A stretch of DNA of 64,000 bases from contig AP017375.1 in the NCBI GenBank assembly GCA_002355455.1, positions 434,001 to 498,000 of the forward strand, written 5' to 3'. The stretch's first letter is position 1; every line of letters starts with the position of its first letter. Under the pieces are notes generated by a model that was given only the letters and a program-made list of their open reading frames with translations, ran no database searches and was not told the DNA's origin. Shown here one piece after another: positions 1-6,137 of the stretch. Source of the stretch: Stanieria sp. NIES-3757 (GTDB lineage Bacteria; Cyanobacteriota; Cyanobacteriia; Cyanobacteriales; Xenococcaceae). The position numbers and the translations under genes were made by a program.

Positions 1-1657
1 TAATGTCTCTAATGCCCCATAAAACATTAGCTGAAGCTTGATAAATGCGATTGGCTTTTTTTAGAGCAGTTGAAAATTGAGAGTAATTTTCAGCCCCAAT
101 AATTGAGGTAACAATCGCTTGGAATTTGCCACTAATCCAGCTACTAACATCAATATCCTTATCTTCATGATCTTTGATGTTAAAAGTAGCTAAAACATTA
201 TCAACAATCTCGGTAATTGTATAAGCAACATTGTTAGATAACATTATTGCATTATGCAAAATTAAAGCAGTATTGATAACATTTAAAATCTTGTCGGCGC
301 GAGTTGCTTTCCAAGCCGTATCTGCAAATTCTTGTATTTTTAACAACCCATATTTAGGATGATTAATTACTTGATTTGTATTTTTAACAATAGCTAATAT
401 TTCTTTGCTTAAAAGTAAGTTAACTCCCTCAAGACCTGCATTTAATCCATCAGCCCAACTTGGCTTCCCATTAAACATATTACTTAAACACTGACCAGAA
501 GAAGTTTTTTCACAGACAGCCTCTCCTGTCGCTTCTTTGATTTTTGCTTTACTGGTCTGATCGAGGATAAGAGCAAGAGTTGAGCCTAAAGCCGTGATCA
601 GGTTATCCGTGTTAGATGGTGTCGGAACGTCTATTACAGGTGGATTAGATGTAGTAGGTGGATTGAGTGGTGTAACTCCACCACCTGCCGTAACTCCGCC
701 TTGGCTACTGGGCTTGACCGATGCTGGAGACTTTAACCCTAAATTATCAACCCCTGGGGAGTAAGTTCTAATCCCTGGAGTACTACCCCAAGCGTCCGAA
801 CCAGTTTTGGTATAAGTTCTGGTGTAAGTGTTATCTGAAGAAGCAGGAGCGGTATTTATTTTTGGAACATCTTTGGCAGGGTCAGTTATTGGAGGTGCAG
901 AGGCAGGAGCGTTTTGGTTGGCATTAGGGAAAGTATCGCCTGTCGGAACGGGCGTAATTTGAGGAGGAGCTTTTGCCCCTGGAAGAGGAGGAGCAAAGAA
1001 ATCTTGATTTATTCTCGGAGGCAAACCAAATTTTTTAAAAAACTCATCGTTAGTGTAAGGAGGCTCGCCACTTACTACAGGGTTTTGCGCTCCTTGCTCT
1101 TTTACCCCAGGTACTACTGGTGGTGGGTTTACATCTGGATTGCCATCCACACGAATCCATCCCAAGGGCTTTGCCTCGTTGTAAGCTACCCAACTGATGG
1201 AACTTGCTACGCCGTTATTATAAGTAAACGGGATATTCCAATTGTAATAGTTCAGCCCAGATGTGCTATGAGTGCCGTGATTAAAAGTTGCAACAGGCGT
1301 TCCCCAAGTACACACGCCTGTATAATATGAGCCTGATACATATTCTTCGTATTCGCCATTCGCTTTTCTAAATCGAATGTGCATTTTATATTGGACACCG
1401 CTTACACCTCCGCCATAATAAGGAGCAGGTTGCTCAAAAACAGTATCAACAAGCTTACTTGGCTTGTAAGGATTCTTGAGCTTCCTTAAAAACTCGTCTT
1501 CCCCTTCGTTAAGGGGACGAGCATTTATTGCTTCATTGACGATAAAGACAAGAGGGGCAGAAAGTATTCCTAACTTAATCCCTCCCGGAGGAGAGGGAAT
1601 TTTATTAACAAAGCTTCCTACTTCTTTAACTGAATTAGCAAGAGATGAGATGCTCAT
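1..1657 (-). CDS. Large Pro/Gly/Ser-linker protein of unknown function, C-terminus outside window
   Basis: The reading frame is open from the ATG at 1657 to the left window edge (552 codons, no stop), so the gene is partial. The N-terminal ~150 residues look folded and contain runs rich in Tyr, Asn and Gly. Residues ~150-310 are a low-complexity Pro/Gly/Ser/Thr/Asn linker. From ~315 a helical region rich in Ala, Leu and Ile follows, with two Cys flanking a short loop (~355-365). There is no signal peptide and no clear membrane segment in the visible part. Its start overlaps the stop of the upstream gene (TAATG), so the two are probably translationally coupled. I do not recognise the family. 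The modular layout (globular, flexible linker, helical) would fit a virion attachment or surface protein, but this is only a suggestion. Confidence 0.75.
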   Translation of the reverse strand, partial: MSISSLANSVKEVGSFVNKIPSPPGGIKLGILSAPLVFIVNEAINARPLNEGEDEFLRKLKNPYKPSKLVDTVFEQPAPYYGGGVSGVQYKMHIRFRKANGEYEEYVSGSYYTGVCTWGTPVATFNHGTHSTSGLNYYNWNIPFTYNNGVASSISWVAYNEAKPLGWIRVDGNPDVNPPPVVPGVKEQGAQNPVVSGEPPYTNDEFFKKFGLPPRINQDFFAPPLPGAKAPPQITPVPTGDTFPNANQNAPASAPPITDPAKDVPKINTAPASSDNTYTRTYTKTGSDAWGSTPGIRTYSPGVDNLGLKSPASVKPSSQGGVTAGGGVTPLNPPTTSNPPVIDVPTPSNTDNLITALGSTLALILDQTSKAKIKEATGEAVCEKTSSGQCLSNMFNGKPSWADGLNAGLEGVNLLLSKEILAIVKNTNQVINHPKYGLLKIQEFADTAWKATRADKILNVINTALILHNAIMLSNNVAYTITEIVDNVLATFNIKDHEDKDIDVSSWISGKFQAIVTSIIGAENYSQFSTALKKANRIYQASANVLWGIRDI

Positions 1658-1959
1658 TAGGTAGTAAATCCAGTAGGTAACGCTACAGTCCCTAGCTCTA
1701 GAGCCTTGACCCAAAGCTTAGTAGCTGCGTTTTCAGCGTAATCAGCCGATAAAGCAATACTAATTCTGCCTACTAACCTTGGTGTACCAGTAGAGTCAAT
1801 AATTATCCCGACTTGTACCGCTCTTGTGGCTACCCCGTCCTCTTCCAGCACGTCAATATCTGGGTTACATCTTCCCATTGCCAATAATGCCCAAGCGGTT
1901 AATTTTTCTAAGCTAGCGGAAGCAGAAGTAGGGATAGAGGCTGCGGTAATTGTGGTCAT
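1657..1959 (-). CDS. Small protein of unknown function (100 aa)
   Basis: Middle gene of a three-gene leftward operon. The stop overlaps the ATG of the large downstream gene by one base, and only 20 bases separate it from the gene upstream. The product starts with Ser/Thr/Ala-rich residues, then alternates short helices and strands (for example around VGIIIDSTG and RLVGRISIALS). It has no signal peptide, membrane segment, metal site or known catalytic motif. Length and composition resemble small structural proteins of phages or plasmid-coded particles, but I cannot assign a family. The conserved spacing and coupling argue that it is a real gene. Confidence 0.7.
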   Translation of the reverse strand: MTTITAASIPTSASASLEKLTAWALLAMGRCNPDIDVLEEDGVATRAVQVGIIIDSTGTPRLVGRISIALSADYAENAATKLWVKALELGTVALPTGFTT

Positions 1960-1979
1960 TAGTTTTTATCCTTATGAAT

Positions 1980-2294
1980 TTAAATAACTTGGTCTGGGTC
2001 GAATGCGCCTGATGTATCGGGTACAAAAACATCAACAGTGAAGCTGTACTTGATTAGAGGAACATCGTTTTTAACAATAAATTCTCTTTGAGGTTCAGAA
2101 GCTATTACACCAGCCGTTTCATCTTCTGCACTTGTTGCGGTACTGACTGACCAAAAATCCAAAATTGCTGCTGCTACTTTAGAGGCTGAAGCACTTAAAT
2201 TATCTAGTTTGCCTAAATTTTGTACGTAAACTGATAAAATTCCCCCTGATAAACTTGCACCACCACCAAATAAATCTGTAAAAGTTTGAGCCAT
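1980..2294 (-). CDS. Small protein of unknown function (104 aa), first gene of leftward operon
   Basis: First gene of the three-gene leftward operon, with the start at ATG 2294. It begins with a Gly/Ser-rich stretch (FGGGASLSGG) and continues with an amphipathic Ala/Ser-rich helix (SASASKVAAAILDFW). The C-terminal half looks beta-rich (IKYSFTVDVFVP). There is no signal peptide or transmembrane helix. It does not match a coat protein or any enzyme that I recognise. The neighbouring 100-residue gene and the large Pro-linker gene probably work with it. A structural role in a particle is possible but unproven. Confidence 0.65.
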   Translation of the reverse strand: MAQTFTDLFGGGASLSGGILSVYVQNLGKLDNLSASASKVAAAILDFWSVSTATSAEDETAGVIASEPQREFIVKNDVPLIKYSFTVDVFVPDTSGAFDPDQVI

Positions 2295-2428
2295 AAAATA
2301 GTAATTAACTTAAAGTATTGATTCAAAAATAACCGCGTTTTTAATAATAAAAAACTGTGTATTTTATACAAAAGACACAGCGGTAATTGTGAGCTTGAGT
2401 TATCGGCATAACTATAGTTACAGCAATT

Positions 2429-2477
2429 TTAACTAGTAATTATTTTTGTGTAACTGGGTATCTTAATTGCTAGTTAA
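2429..2477. repeat. 8-bp inverted repeat upstream of integrase
   Basis: TTAACTAG at 2429-2436 and CTAGTTAA at 2470-2477 are perfect inverted copies separated by 33 bases, 20 bases before the integrase start. They could be recombinase arm sites, a repressor site or chance in AT-rich DNA. Confidence 0.35.
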
Positions 2478-2497
2478 ACTAAAAACACAGTCAAACC

Positions 2498-3082
2498 GTG
2501 AAAAAAAATAGAGTTGGTAAGGCAGCAATTTTTGAAGATCGTGAAATTAGAAAAATTAGAGAAAGTTTTAATCAGTTTCATCGAGCAATTTTTGAGATTG
2601 CCTTGTTTACAGGGGAACGAATGGGGGCGATCATTCAACTGAGAGTAGACGATGTTTATTCAGACCCAACAGCAAGGAAGCTGCAACAAGAAATTACATT
2701 CGCAGCTAGAACCCGAAAAGCCAGACCAGATGGCACTCGCGAGACTAGACAAATCCCGATTCAACCAGATTTGAGAAGTTTCTTACAGTCTTACCAACCG
2801 CCAAAACATGGTTATTTGTTCCCAGGAAAAGAGAGCGATCATATTACTTACAACGCGGTCTATGATTACTGGTCTAAAAAATTTGCTTATCTAGGGCTAG
2901 ATCATCGTGGTTTTAGCACTCATTCGACCAGGCGATGGTTTATTACTCAATTGGCGCAAAATGGGATTGATATTAAAACCATTCAGGCGATCACGGGGCA
3001 TAGTAACATCAATGTCCTAATGGGTTATGTTGATGCCAGCCCAGACAGAATTAAAAATGCTATGGCAACTTTGTCAATCTAG
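2498..3082 (+). CDS. Tyrosine recombinase/integrase, catalytic domain only
   Basis: The product is a site-specific recombinase of the phage integrase family, 194 residues long, starting at a GTG. The active-site signature is complete: Arg in TGERMGA (~40), HSTRR (~142-146), the second His in GHSN (~168) and the nucleophilic Tyr in MGYVD (~177). It lacks the usual N-terminal core-binding (SAM-like) domain and arm-binding domain, so it is shorter than XerC/D (~300). Such minimal recombinases occur on cyanobacterial plasmids and integrative elements. It probably catalyses integration, excision or multimer resolution of the element. A long perfect hairpin follows the gene at 3185-3228 and an 8-bp inverted repeat precedes it. 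Confidence 0.9.
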   Translation: MKKNRVGKAAIFEDREIRKIRESFNQFHRAIFEIALFTGERMGAIIQLRVDDVYSDPTARKLQQEITFAARTRKARPDGTRETRQIPIQPDLRSFLQSYQPPKHGYLFPGKESDHITYNAVYDYWSKKFAYLGLDHRGFSTHSTRRWFITQLAQNGIDIKTIQAITGHSNINVLMGYVDASPDRIKNAMATLSI

Positions 3083-3184
3083 ATAATGATTTGTAGTACG
3101 TAGAGCTAGCACCACAAATCACACTCAAGCTTGCCTACTTACAAATTGAATAGTTAGATATCAGTAGTGCCATTTTAAATCAAC

Positions 3185-3228
3185 ATGGCGATTCTATATG
3201 CGGAGGTCGCCTCCGCATATCTCGCCAT
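3185..3228. repeat. Long near-perfect palindrome between convergent genes
   Basis: ATGGCGA (3185-3191) pairs with TCGCCAT (3222-3228), and ATATGCGGAGG (3196-3206) pairs with CCTCCGCATAT (3210-3220) around a 3-base loop. That gives 18 base pairs with one small asymmetric internal loop. It lies between the convergent integrase and the 3228-3563 gene and touches the latter's stop codon. No T-run follows on either strand, so it is not a textbook intrinsic terminator. A bidirectional terminator, recombination site or origin-like cruciform are the alternatives. Confidence 0.7.
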
Positions 3229-3563
3229 CAAAAGTTTTGAATGACATTGACTATCTGTAAATAACTAGCATTCGTATTAATCATCTGCTTAATTTGTAAT
3301 GCTCGTTTTTGGGCAAGTGGATCGAGAATGTTTCCGCCTGGGATGTGATGGTGTTTTAATCTATTCCCACGACGACACATATAACGAAAATATTCGCTCT
3401 TGCGACGTGAGGGAGAATAAACCTCAACTAAACCATTACTATCACGAGAACTTTTTCCCAGAAACCTAAGCAGAGCTTGAGTTTTTGCGTCTGGAACAAC
3501 ATTTGTTCCAGAACAATTTATCTCAGGTTCTGGAACTGAAAATAGAGACAATTGATTATTCAT
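3228..3563 (-). CDS. Conserved cyanobacterial protein of unknown function (111 aa)
   Basis: The N-terminal ~40 residues are polar. The C-terminal part (~55-111) is very basic, with the pattern EYFRYMCRRGNRLKHHHIPG, then a GGN turn and an Arg/Lys-rich helix ending in IVNVIQNF. From memory, I associate this C-terminal pattern (aromatic/basic strand, HIPGGN, helix with RA and QI) with small cyanobacterial proteins of unknown role, often near mobile DNA. The basic charge suggests nucleic-acid binding. It is the last gene of the leftward group headed by the XRE repressor and the winged-helix protein. Confidence 0.7.
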   Translation of the reverse strand: MNNQLSLFSVPEPEINCSGTNVVPDAKTQALLRFLGKSSRDSNGLVEVYSPSRRKSEYFRYMCRRGNRLKHHHIPGGNILDPLAQKRALQIKQMINTNASYLQIVNVIQNF

Positions 3564-3647
3564 GAGTTAAAGGGAAGAGAGAAGAGGTTATCTATAGAGT
3601 AGTACGGACTAACTCTACAGATAAGTTCATATCGATGCAGTTAGCTG

Positions 3648-4307
3648 TTAAGCGATCTGACTTGAAGGAGTAGAGAAATCTCTAACTAATTGCTCCCAAT
3701 GTTCAAGGTAATAAGCCTGATCTTCCCACCAACCATTACGCAAGCATTCAACTATCCAACCTGATGGATTATGGATTTTTTCATGTCCACCACGGTCAAA
3801 AAATAGAGCGATCGCATTTTGAACTTCTTCGAGAGTAAACTTTAATAACCGCTTCAAATACCTAGGCTGAAAATAGATACCAACCTTGTCTAAAAGACTA
3901 TTGTATTTATGCTGCTGCTGTAATTCCGCGTCATCGAAGTTACTATGCTTTGACGGGTCAAAACCGCGAGGCGGATTGCGTTTTCCAGATTTTTTTCGCG
4001 GTTGAGTAAGTCTATCGAGAGAGATTACATATAACGACCAAACACACCAAGAGTATTTTTTCCCCAAGCGGATTACTCCCAGTTGGGCAAGAAATTTAAT
4101 TGCTTTTTTGATGGTGTCGCGGTGATAACCTTTCCCTCTTTTCTTCCTGACCCATTCGTTAAACTCATGCTTGAAATCTACTTCAAGTTCTACATTTTCT
4201 CCCTGAGCCACAAGCCATTGATAAACATCTAGAACTGCACAGCGAATATTGTGCTTCAAGCAATAAGCGTGATGTCTTTCAGTCCAAAGATTTTGATTGT
4301 TGTTCAT
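3648..4307 (-). CDS. Winged-helix, replication-initiator-like DNA-binding protein
   Basis: The 219-residue product has an N-terminal winged-helix-like region (~15-100): a helical segment AVLDVYQWLVAQG, a basic helix RDTIKKAIKFLAQLGVI as probable recognition helix, then a beta wing. A basic linker (KKSGKRNPPRGFD, ~105-120) follows, then a helical C-terminal region (~130-210) with LEEVQNAIALFFDRGG and NPSGWIVECLRNGWW. The Trp-rich end resembles the C-terminal part of plasmid replication or DnaD-like proteins. It most likely binds DNA for replication or control of the element. No catalytic motif is seen. It lies 46 bases downstream of the repressor gene and is probably cotranscribed. Confidence 0.55.
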   Translation of the reverse strand: MNNNQNLWTERHHAYCLKHNIRCAVLDVYQWLVAQGENVELEVDFKHEFNEWVRKKRGKGYHRDTIKKAIKFLAQLGVIRLGKKYSWCVWSLYVISLDRLTQPRKKSGKRNPPRGFDPSKHSNFDDAELQQQHKYNSLLDKVGIYFQPRYLKRLLKFTLEEVQNAIALFFDRGGHEKIHNPSGWIVECLRNGWWEDQAYYLEHWEQLVRDFSTPSSQIA

Positions 4308-4353
4308 AGTACAATTAACTCAATACTTCCGAGTTGCTCCAAATTGGTCAACT

Positions 4354-4629
4354 CTATTTTTTTGACTTTTTGTTTGATAGTTCTTCATCGTCTGGGATAT
4401 CTGAAACATCAAGATTAATTGCCTTTAAAATTTGTTTGAGAGATTTTTTGTAAAGACGAGCTAATGCAAGTAGACTTTCTACAGTAGGAATAGATTTACC
4501 AGCTTCAATATCTATTAGCGTTCTTTCAGCTATTCCAGTCTGTAAACGTACTTGAGAACGTGTTAACCCTAACTCTTCTCTAAAAACTCTCACGGGCAAT
4601 TTATCTTTTTCTAGTTCTTTTTTACTCAT
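4354..4629 (-). CDS. XRE-family repressor
   Basis: The product is a helix-turn-helix protein of the Cro/C1 type. The HTH core is at about 18-72 of the 91-residue form (LGLTRSQVRLQTGIAERTLI, then IEAGKSIPTVESLLALARLY), followed by an acidic and then basic tail. I take the ATG at 4629 rather than an upstream in-frame ATG because the TATTAT -10 box of the leftward promoter (4636-4631) overlaps the longer form. The mRNA may then be almost leaderless. Palindromic operators in its own promoter and in the divergent promoter suggest that it represses both directions, as in a lambda-like switch. The winged-helix gene follows downstream. Confidence 0.85.
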   Translation of the reverse strand: MSKKELEKDKLPVRVFREELGLTRSQVRLQTGIAERTLIDIEAGKSIPTVESLLALARLYKKSLKQILKAINLDVSDIPDDEELSNKKSKK

Positions 4630-4630
4630 A

Positions 4631-4659
4631 ATAATATGCATTGAACTGCATGCAGTCAA
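4631..4659 (-). promoter_or_regulatory. Leftward sigma70-type promoter of the repressor operon
   Basis: On the minus strand TTGACT (4659-4654) and TATTAT (4636-4631) are separated by exactly 17 bases. The palindrome ACTGCATGCAGT at 4645-4656 overlaps the -35 box, so the repressor would block its own promoter. Confidence 0.65.
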
Positions 4660-4663
4660 CTGC
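4645..4663. promoter_or_regulatory. Operator 1 (overlapping palindromes)
   Basis: ACTGCATGCAGT (4645-4656) is a perfect 12-bp palindrome. It overlaps GCAGTCAACTGC (4652-4663), a second palindrome with a 2-base centre. Both share the GCAGT half-site seen again at 4682-4695. The site overlaps the leftward -35 box and lies next to the rightward -35 box. Confidence 0.6.
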
Positions 4664-4692
4664 TTGACACAAAAATTGAGTTGCAGTAGACT
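4664..4692 (+). promoter_or_regulatory. Rightward sigma70-type promoter of the four-gene operon
   Basis: TTGACA (4664-4669) is a consensus -35 and TAGACT (4687-4692) a plausible -10 with a 17-base spacer. The -10 lies inside operator 2. The transcript would have a leader of about 170 bases before the gene at 4872. Confidence 0.6.
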
Positions 4693-4695
4693 GCA
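4682..4695. promoter_or_regulatory. Operator 2
   Basis: TGCAGTAGACTGCA is a perfect palindrome with a 2-base centre and contains the same GCAGT half-site as operator 1. It covers the -10 box of the rightward promoter, so a bound repressor would shut off the rightward operon. Confidence 0.6.
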
Positions 4696-4871
4696 TGTAG
4701 ATGGACATTAAAAAACACCGACATAGATTGGTTGTCGCCGTCGATGTCTTTATTGTCAGGCTAAGTGACTTACTACAACAGTGATACTAATTTCCTATAG
4801 AAGAAATTGAGATGGAGTAGTTCATCTGGTGGAGTTGTGCGCGCATTTTTTTGAAGATGATTATTAATTAA

Positions 4872-5069
4872 ATGAAAGTAGAAAGAATAACTTACAGACG
4901 AGTTAAAAACCTCGGAAATTATGAAAACGAAACACTAGAATTGAGCGCAATTTTAGATGATGAAGATGAACAAAATGACGTTGCTATTGGCAGACAAATT
5001 CAAATGTTAAAACAAAGAGTTTGTCGCGGTTTAGATTTAATTAAAGATAATCAAGAAATTGAATTTTAG
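4872..5069 (+). CDS. Small acidic phage/plasmid-type protein (65 aa)
   Basis: First gene of a rightward operon of four short genes that ends in a ribozyme. The 65-residue product starts VERITYRRVKNLGNYENE, a pattern (Y-RV-NLGNYE) that I associate with small proteins of phages and plasmids of unknown role. An acidic stretch (LDDEDEQND) and a C-terminal helix follow. No RBS is obvious. It is probably an early gene of the element, controlled by the repressor through operator 2. Confidence 0.7.
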   Translation: MKVERITYRRVKNLGNYENETLELSAILDDEDEQNDVAIGRQIQMLKQRVCRGLDLIKDNQEIEF

Positions 5070-5072
5070 ATA

Positions 5073-5363
5073 ATGGGTAACGGATATATAACAATATCAA
5101 TTCCACAAGAGCGCAAAAATCAAATCAAAAGTATTTGTTGGATGAAACTATGGAGATTTAATGATTACAAATATCCTCAATTTTGGTTTGGTGATAGTTT
5201 ATTTCATTCTCCTCAAAACCGAACAGGATTAGTAACAGGAATGCGATATGTCCCAGAAATTCAAGAGGATATTATGAAACCTGGATGGTGGTATTTGATT
5301 AACTTTAATAATTTTGAAACAAGCGGTCATTGGATACACGAAGAGAGTTTAAATAAACAATGA
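5073..5363 (+). CDS. Small aromatic-rich protein of unknown function (96 aa)
   Basis: Three bases separate it from the preceding stop. The product is rich in Trp, Tyr and Phe (WMKLWRF, YPQFWFGD, KPGWWYL), which suggests a compact beta-rich domain. It has no signal peptide, membrane helix or motif I recognise. Its stop overlaps the next start (ATGA), so the two genes are coupled. The coupling, and the frame staying open in AT-rich DNA, support it as real. Confidence 0.65.
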   Translation: MGNGYITISIPQERKNQIKSICWMKLWRFNDYKYPQFWFGDSLFHSPQNRTGLVTGMRYVPEIQEDIMKPGWWYLINFNNFETSGHWIHEESLNKQ

Positions 5364-5590
5364 ATGACTTTTTACACTTACCAGGATACGGCGAATACTT
5401 ATCACGCTGGATTAATTTATCTTCTGTTGAAACGATTATCAAAATGTCAGAAGATAAAGTGCAAATTATTTATGCAACCAACCGTAGAGAGATGTTAAGC
5501 GGTATCTGGGCAAGAGTAATTTTAGCTTATTTGGGTGAAACCGAATATCAAGAAATGCTAGCCAATACCAAATATTTTGATGAAGTTTAA
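5360..5590 (+). CDS. Small protein of unknown function (76 aa)
   Basis: It starts within the stop codon of the upstream gene (ATGA overlap) and ends two bases before the next start. The product has a central strand-rich part (VETIIKMSEDKVQIIYATN) followed by an amphipathic helix (IWARVILAYLGETEYQEML). The family is not recognised. Its place in a tight operon with three other tiny genes is the main argument that it is real. Confidence 0.65.
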   Translation: MNDFLHLPGYGEYLSRWINLSSVETIIKMSEDKVQIIYATNRREMLSGIWARVILAYLGETEYQEMLANTKYFDEV

Positions 5591-5592
5591 TT

Positions 5593-5865
5593 ATGAGCAA
5601 AAGATATCGAGCTAAAAAATACAGTGAATTAAGCGATGAATTACAAAGAGAAACTTTAGTTAATTCAATGAGTTTAAGAATTGCCGTTGAGCAACTTTCT
5701 TTAGTAATGGGACTACCAGTAAAAGAAATTGCTGAAAAACTTTCAATAGCTGTTAATGTGCAAATAAGTAGTATGAGCGATCAAGAAGTTAAAAAAGTAA
5801 TTGAAGATCTAGACAATCAAAAAACATTTAATAACGTAATAATATTTCAAAATTACTCAAAATAA
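5593..5865 (+). CDS. Small helical protein of unknown function (90 aa)
   Basis: Last gene of the rightward operon. The product is mostly helical, with a basic N-terminus (MSKRYRAKKYSEL) and a segment QLSLVMGLPVKEIAEKLSIA that resembles a helix-turn-helix or anti-repressor-like unit. No domain can be named with certainty. The stop codon (5863-5865) forms part of stem I of the hammerhead ribozyme, so self-cleavage of the mRNA would occur 43 bases after the coding end. Confidence 0.65.
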   Translation: MSKRYRAKKYSELSDELQRETLVNSMSLRIAVEQLSLVMGLPVKEIAEKLSIAVNVQISSMSDQEVKKVIEDLDNQKTFNNVIIFQNYSK

Positions 5866-5914
5866 CCGCCTGATGACTCCGAAAGGAAGAAACTAATTAT
5901 TATTAGTCGCGGTT
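5864..5914 (+). ncRNA. Hammerhead ribozyme, type I topology
   Basis: All core bases are present in order: CUGAUGA (5870-5876), GAAA (5889-5892, its last A opening stem III) and the cleavage triplet GUC (5906-5908). Stem I pairs 5864-5869 with 5909-5914 (6 bp, perfect). Stem III pairs 5892-5897 with 5902-5907 (6 bp, perfect, 4-base loop). Stem II is short: UCC/GGA (5878-5880 with 5885-5887) closed by a GAAA tetraloop. The junction pair 10.1-11.1 is C5877-A5888 instead of the usual G-C, which may slow cleavage. Stem I is the open stem, hence type I. Predicted cleavage is after C5908, downstream of the four-gene operon. Confidence 0.75.
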
Positions 5915-5927
5915 TACAAATACCGTA

Positions 5928-6002
5928 GGTAACAACTGAGCTTCTAATTAGAAATAAGCTCCTGTGCTTTAACACTTCACAAGCTCAGATTACCTTTTTT
6001 TT
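5928..6002 (+). terminator. Structured intrinsic terminator following the ribozyme
   Basis: GGTAA (5928-5932) pairs with TTACC (5990-5994), and CTGAGCTT (5936-5943) pairs perfectly with AAGCTCAG (5981-5988). Eight T residues follow at once (5995-6002). The 37-base apical part holds two further small hairpins (TTCTAATTAGAA and TGTG/CACA), so the RNA may be branched. It would end transcription of the rightward operon and leave a short stable RNA after ribozyme cleavage. Confidence 0.65.
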
Positions 6003-6028
6003 GAGACAAAATCTTAAACCTAGAAGTA

Positions 6029-6120
6029 AGAACAGATTAACTGTTTTTGTGGGAGATTCAGAAGTAAATTGTCTCATCACAACTAAATCTCCATACCTTT
6101 TGTCTGTTGATTCCCACATC
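6029..6120 (+). ncRNA. Candidate bridge RNA of the IS110 element
   Basis: IS110 elements encode a bridge RNA between the left end and the transposase. Here AACAG/CTGTT (6031-6035 and 6041-6045) makes a 5' stem-loop. GTGGG/CCCAC (around 6049-6053 and 6113-6117) can close an outer helix. Inside it, GAGATT/AATCTC (6053-6058 and 6086-6091) closes a 27-base loop. That loop carries AGAAGTA (6060-6066), identical to the right part of the flanking repeat, as expected of a target-binding loop. The segment 6092-6112 contains TACCT, matching the left part, and could be the second loop. The folding was done by eye. Confidence 0.5.
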
Positions 6121-6137
6121 AACAAGCTAATTTTACC

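Larger units (their letters stand above)
1..6017. mobile_element. Putative integrated virus-like or plasmid-like element (right part)
   Basis: I group these genes as one element because they include a tyrosine recombinase, an XRE repressor with divergent promoters and palindromic operators, a winged-helix replication-like protein, short tightly packed genes of unknown function and a hammerhead ribozyme. None is a cyanobacterial core gene. The left border lies outside the window. The right border is placed just before the IS110 element at 6018, because beyond the IS the chromosome-like genes (7336 leftward-coded, phasin, ndhD) begin. No terminase, portal, tail, relaxase or recognisable capsid gene is visible here, so the element type is open. 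The grouping is inference. Confidence 0.5.

Noticed and set aside
914-1330. Plus-strand open frame of 138 codons
   Set aside because: It is antisense to the long minus-strand frame, with cysteine- and arginine-rich composition and no family-like pattern.
4723-4760. GACAT/ATGTC hairpin in the leader of the rightward operon as an attenuator
   Set aside because: The stem is only 5 bp with a 19-base loop and the T-run is weak; not convincing.
1-6017. Filamentous phage (inovirus) reading of the element
   Set aside because: No short coat protein with a membrane helix, no Zot-like ATPase and no rolling-circle initiator is visible.
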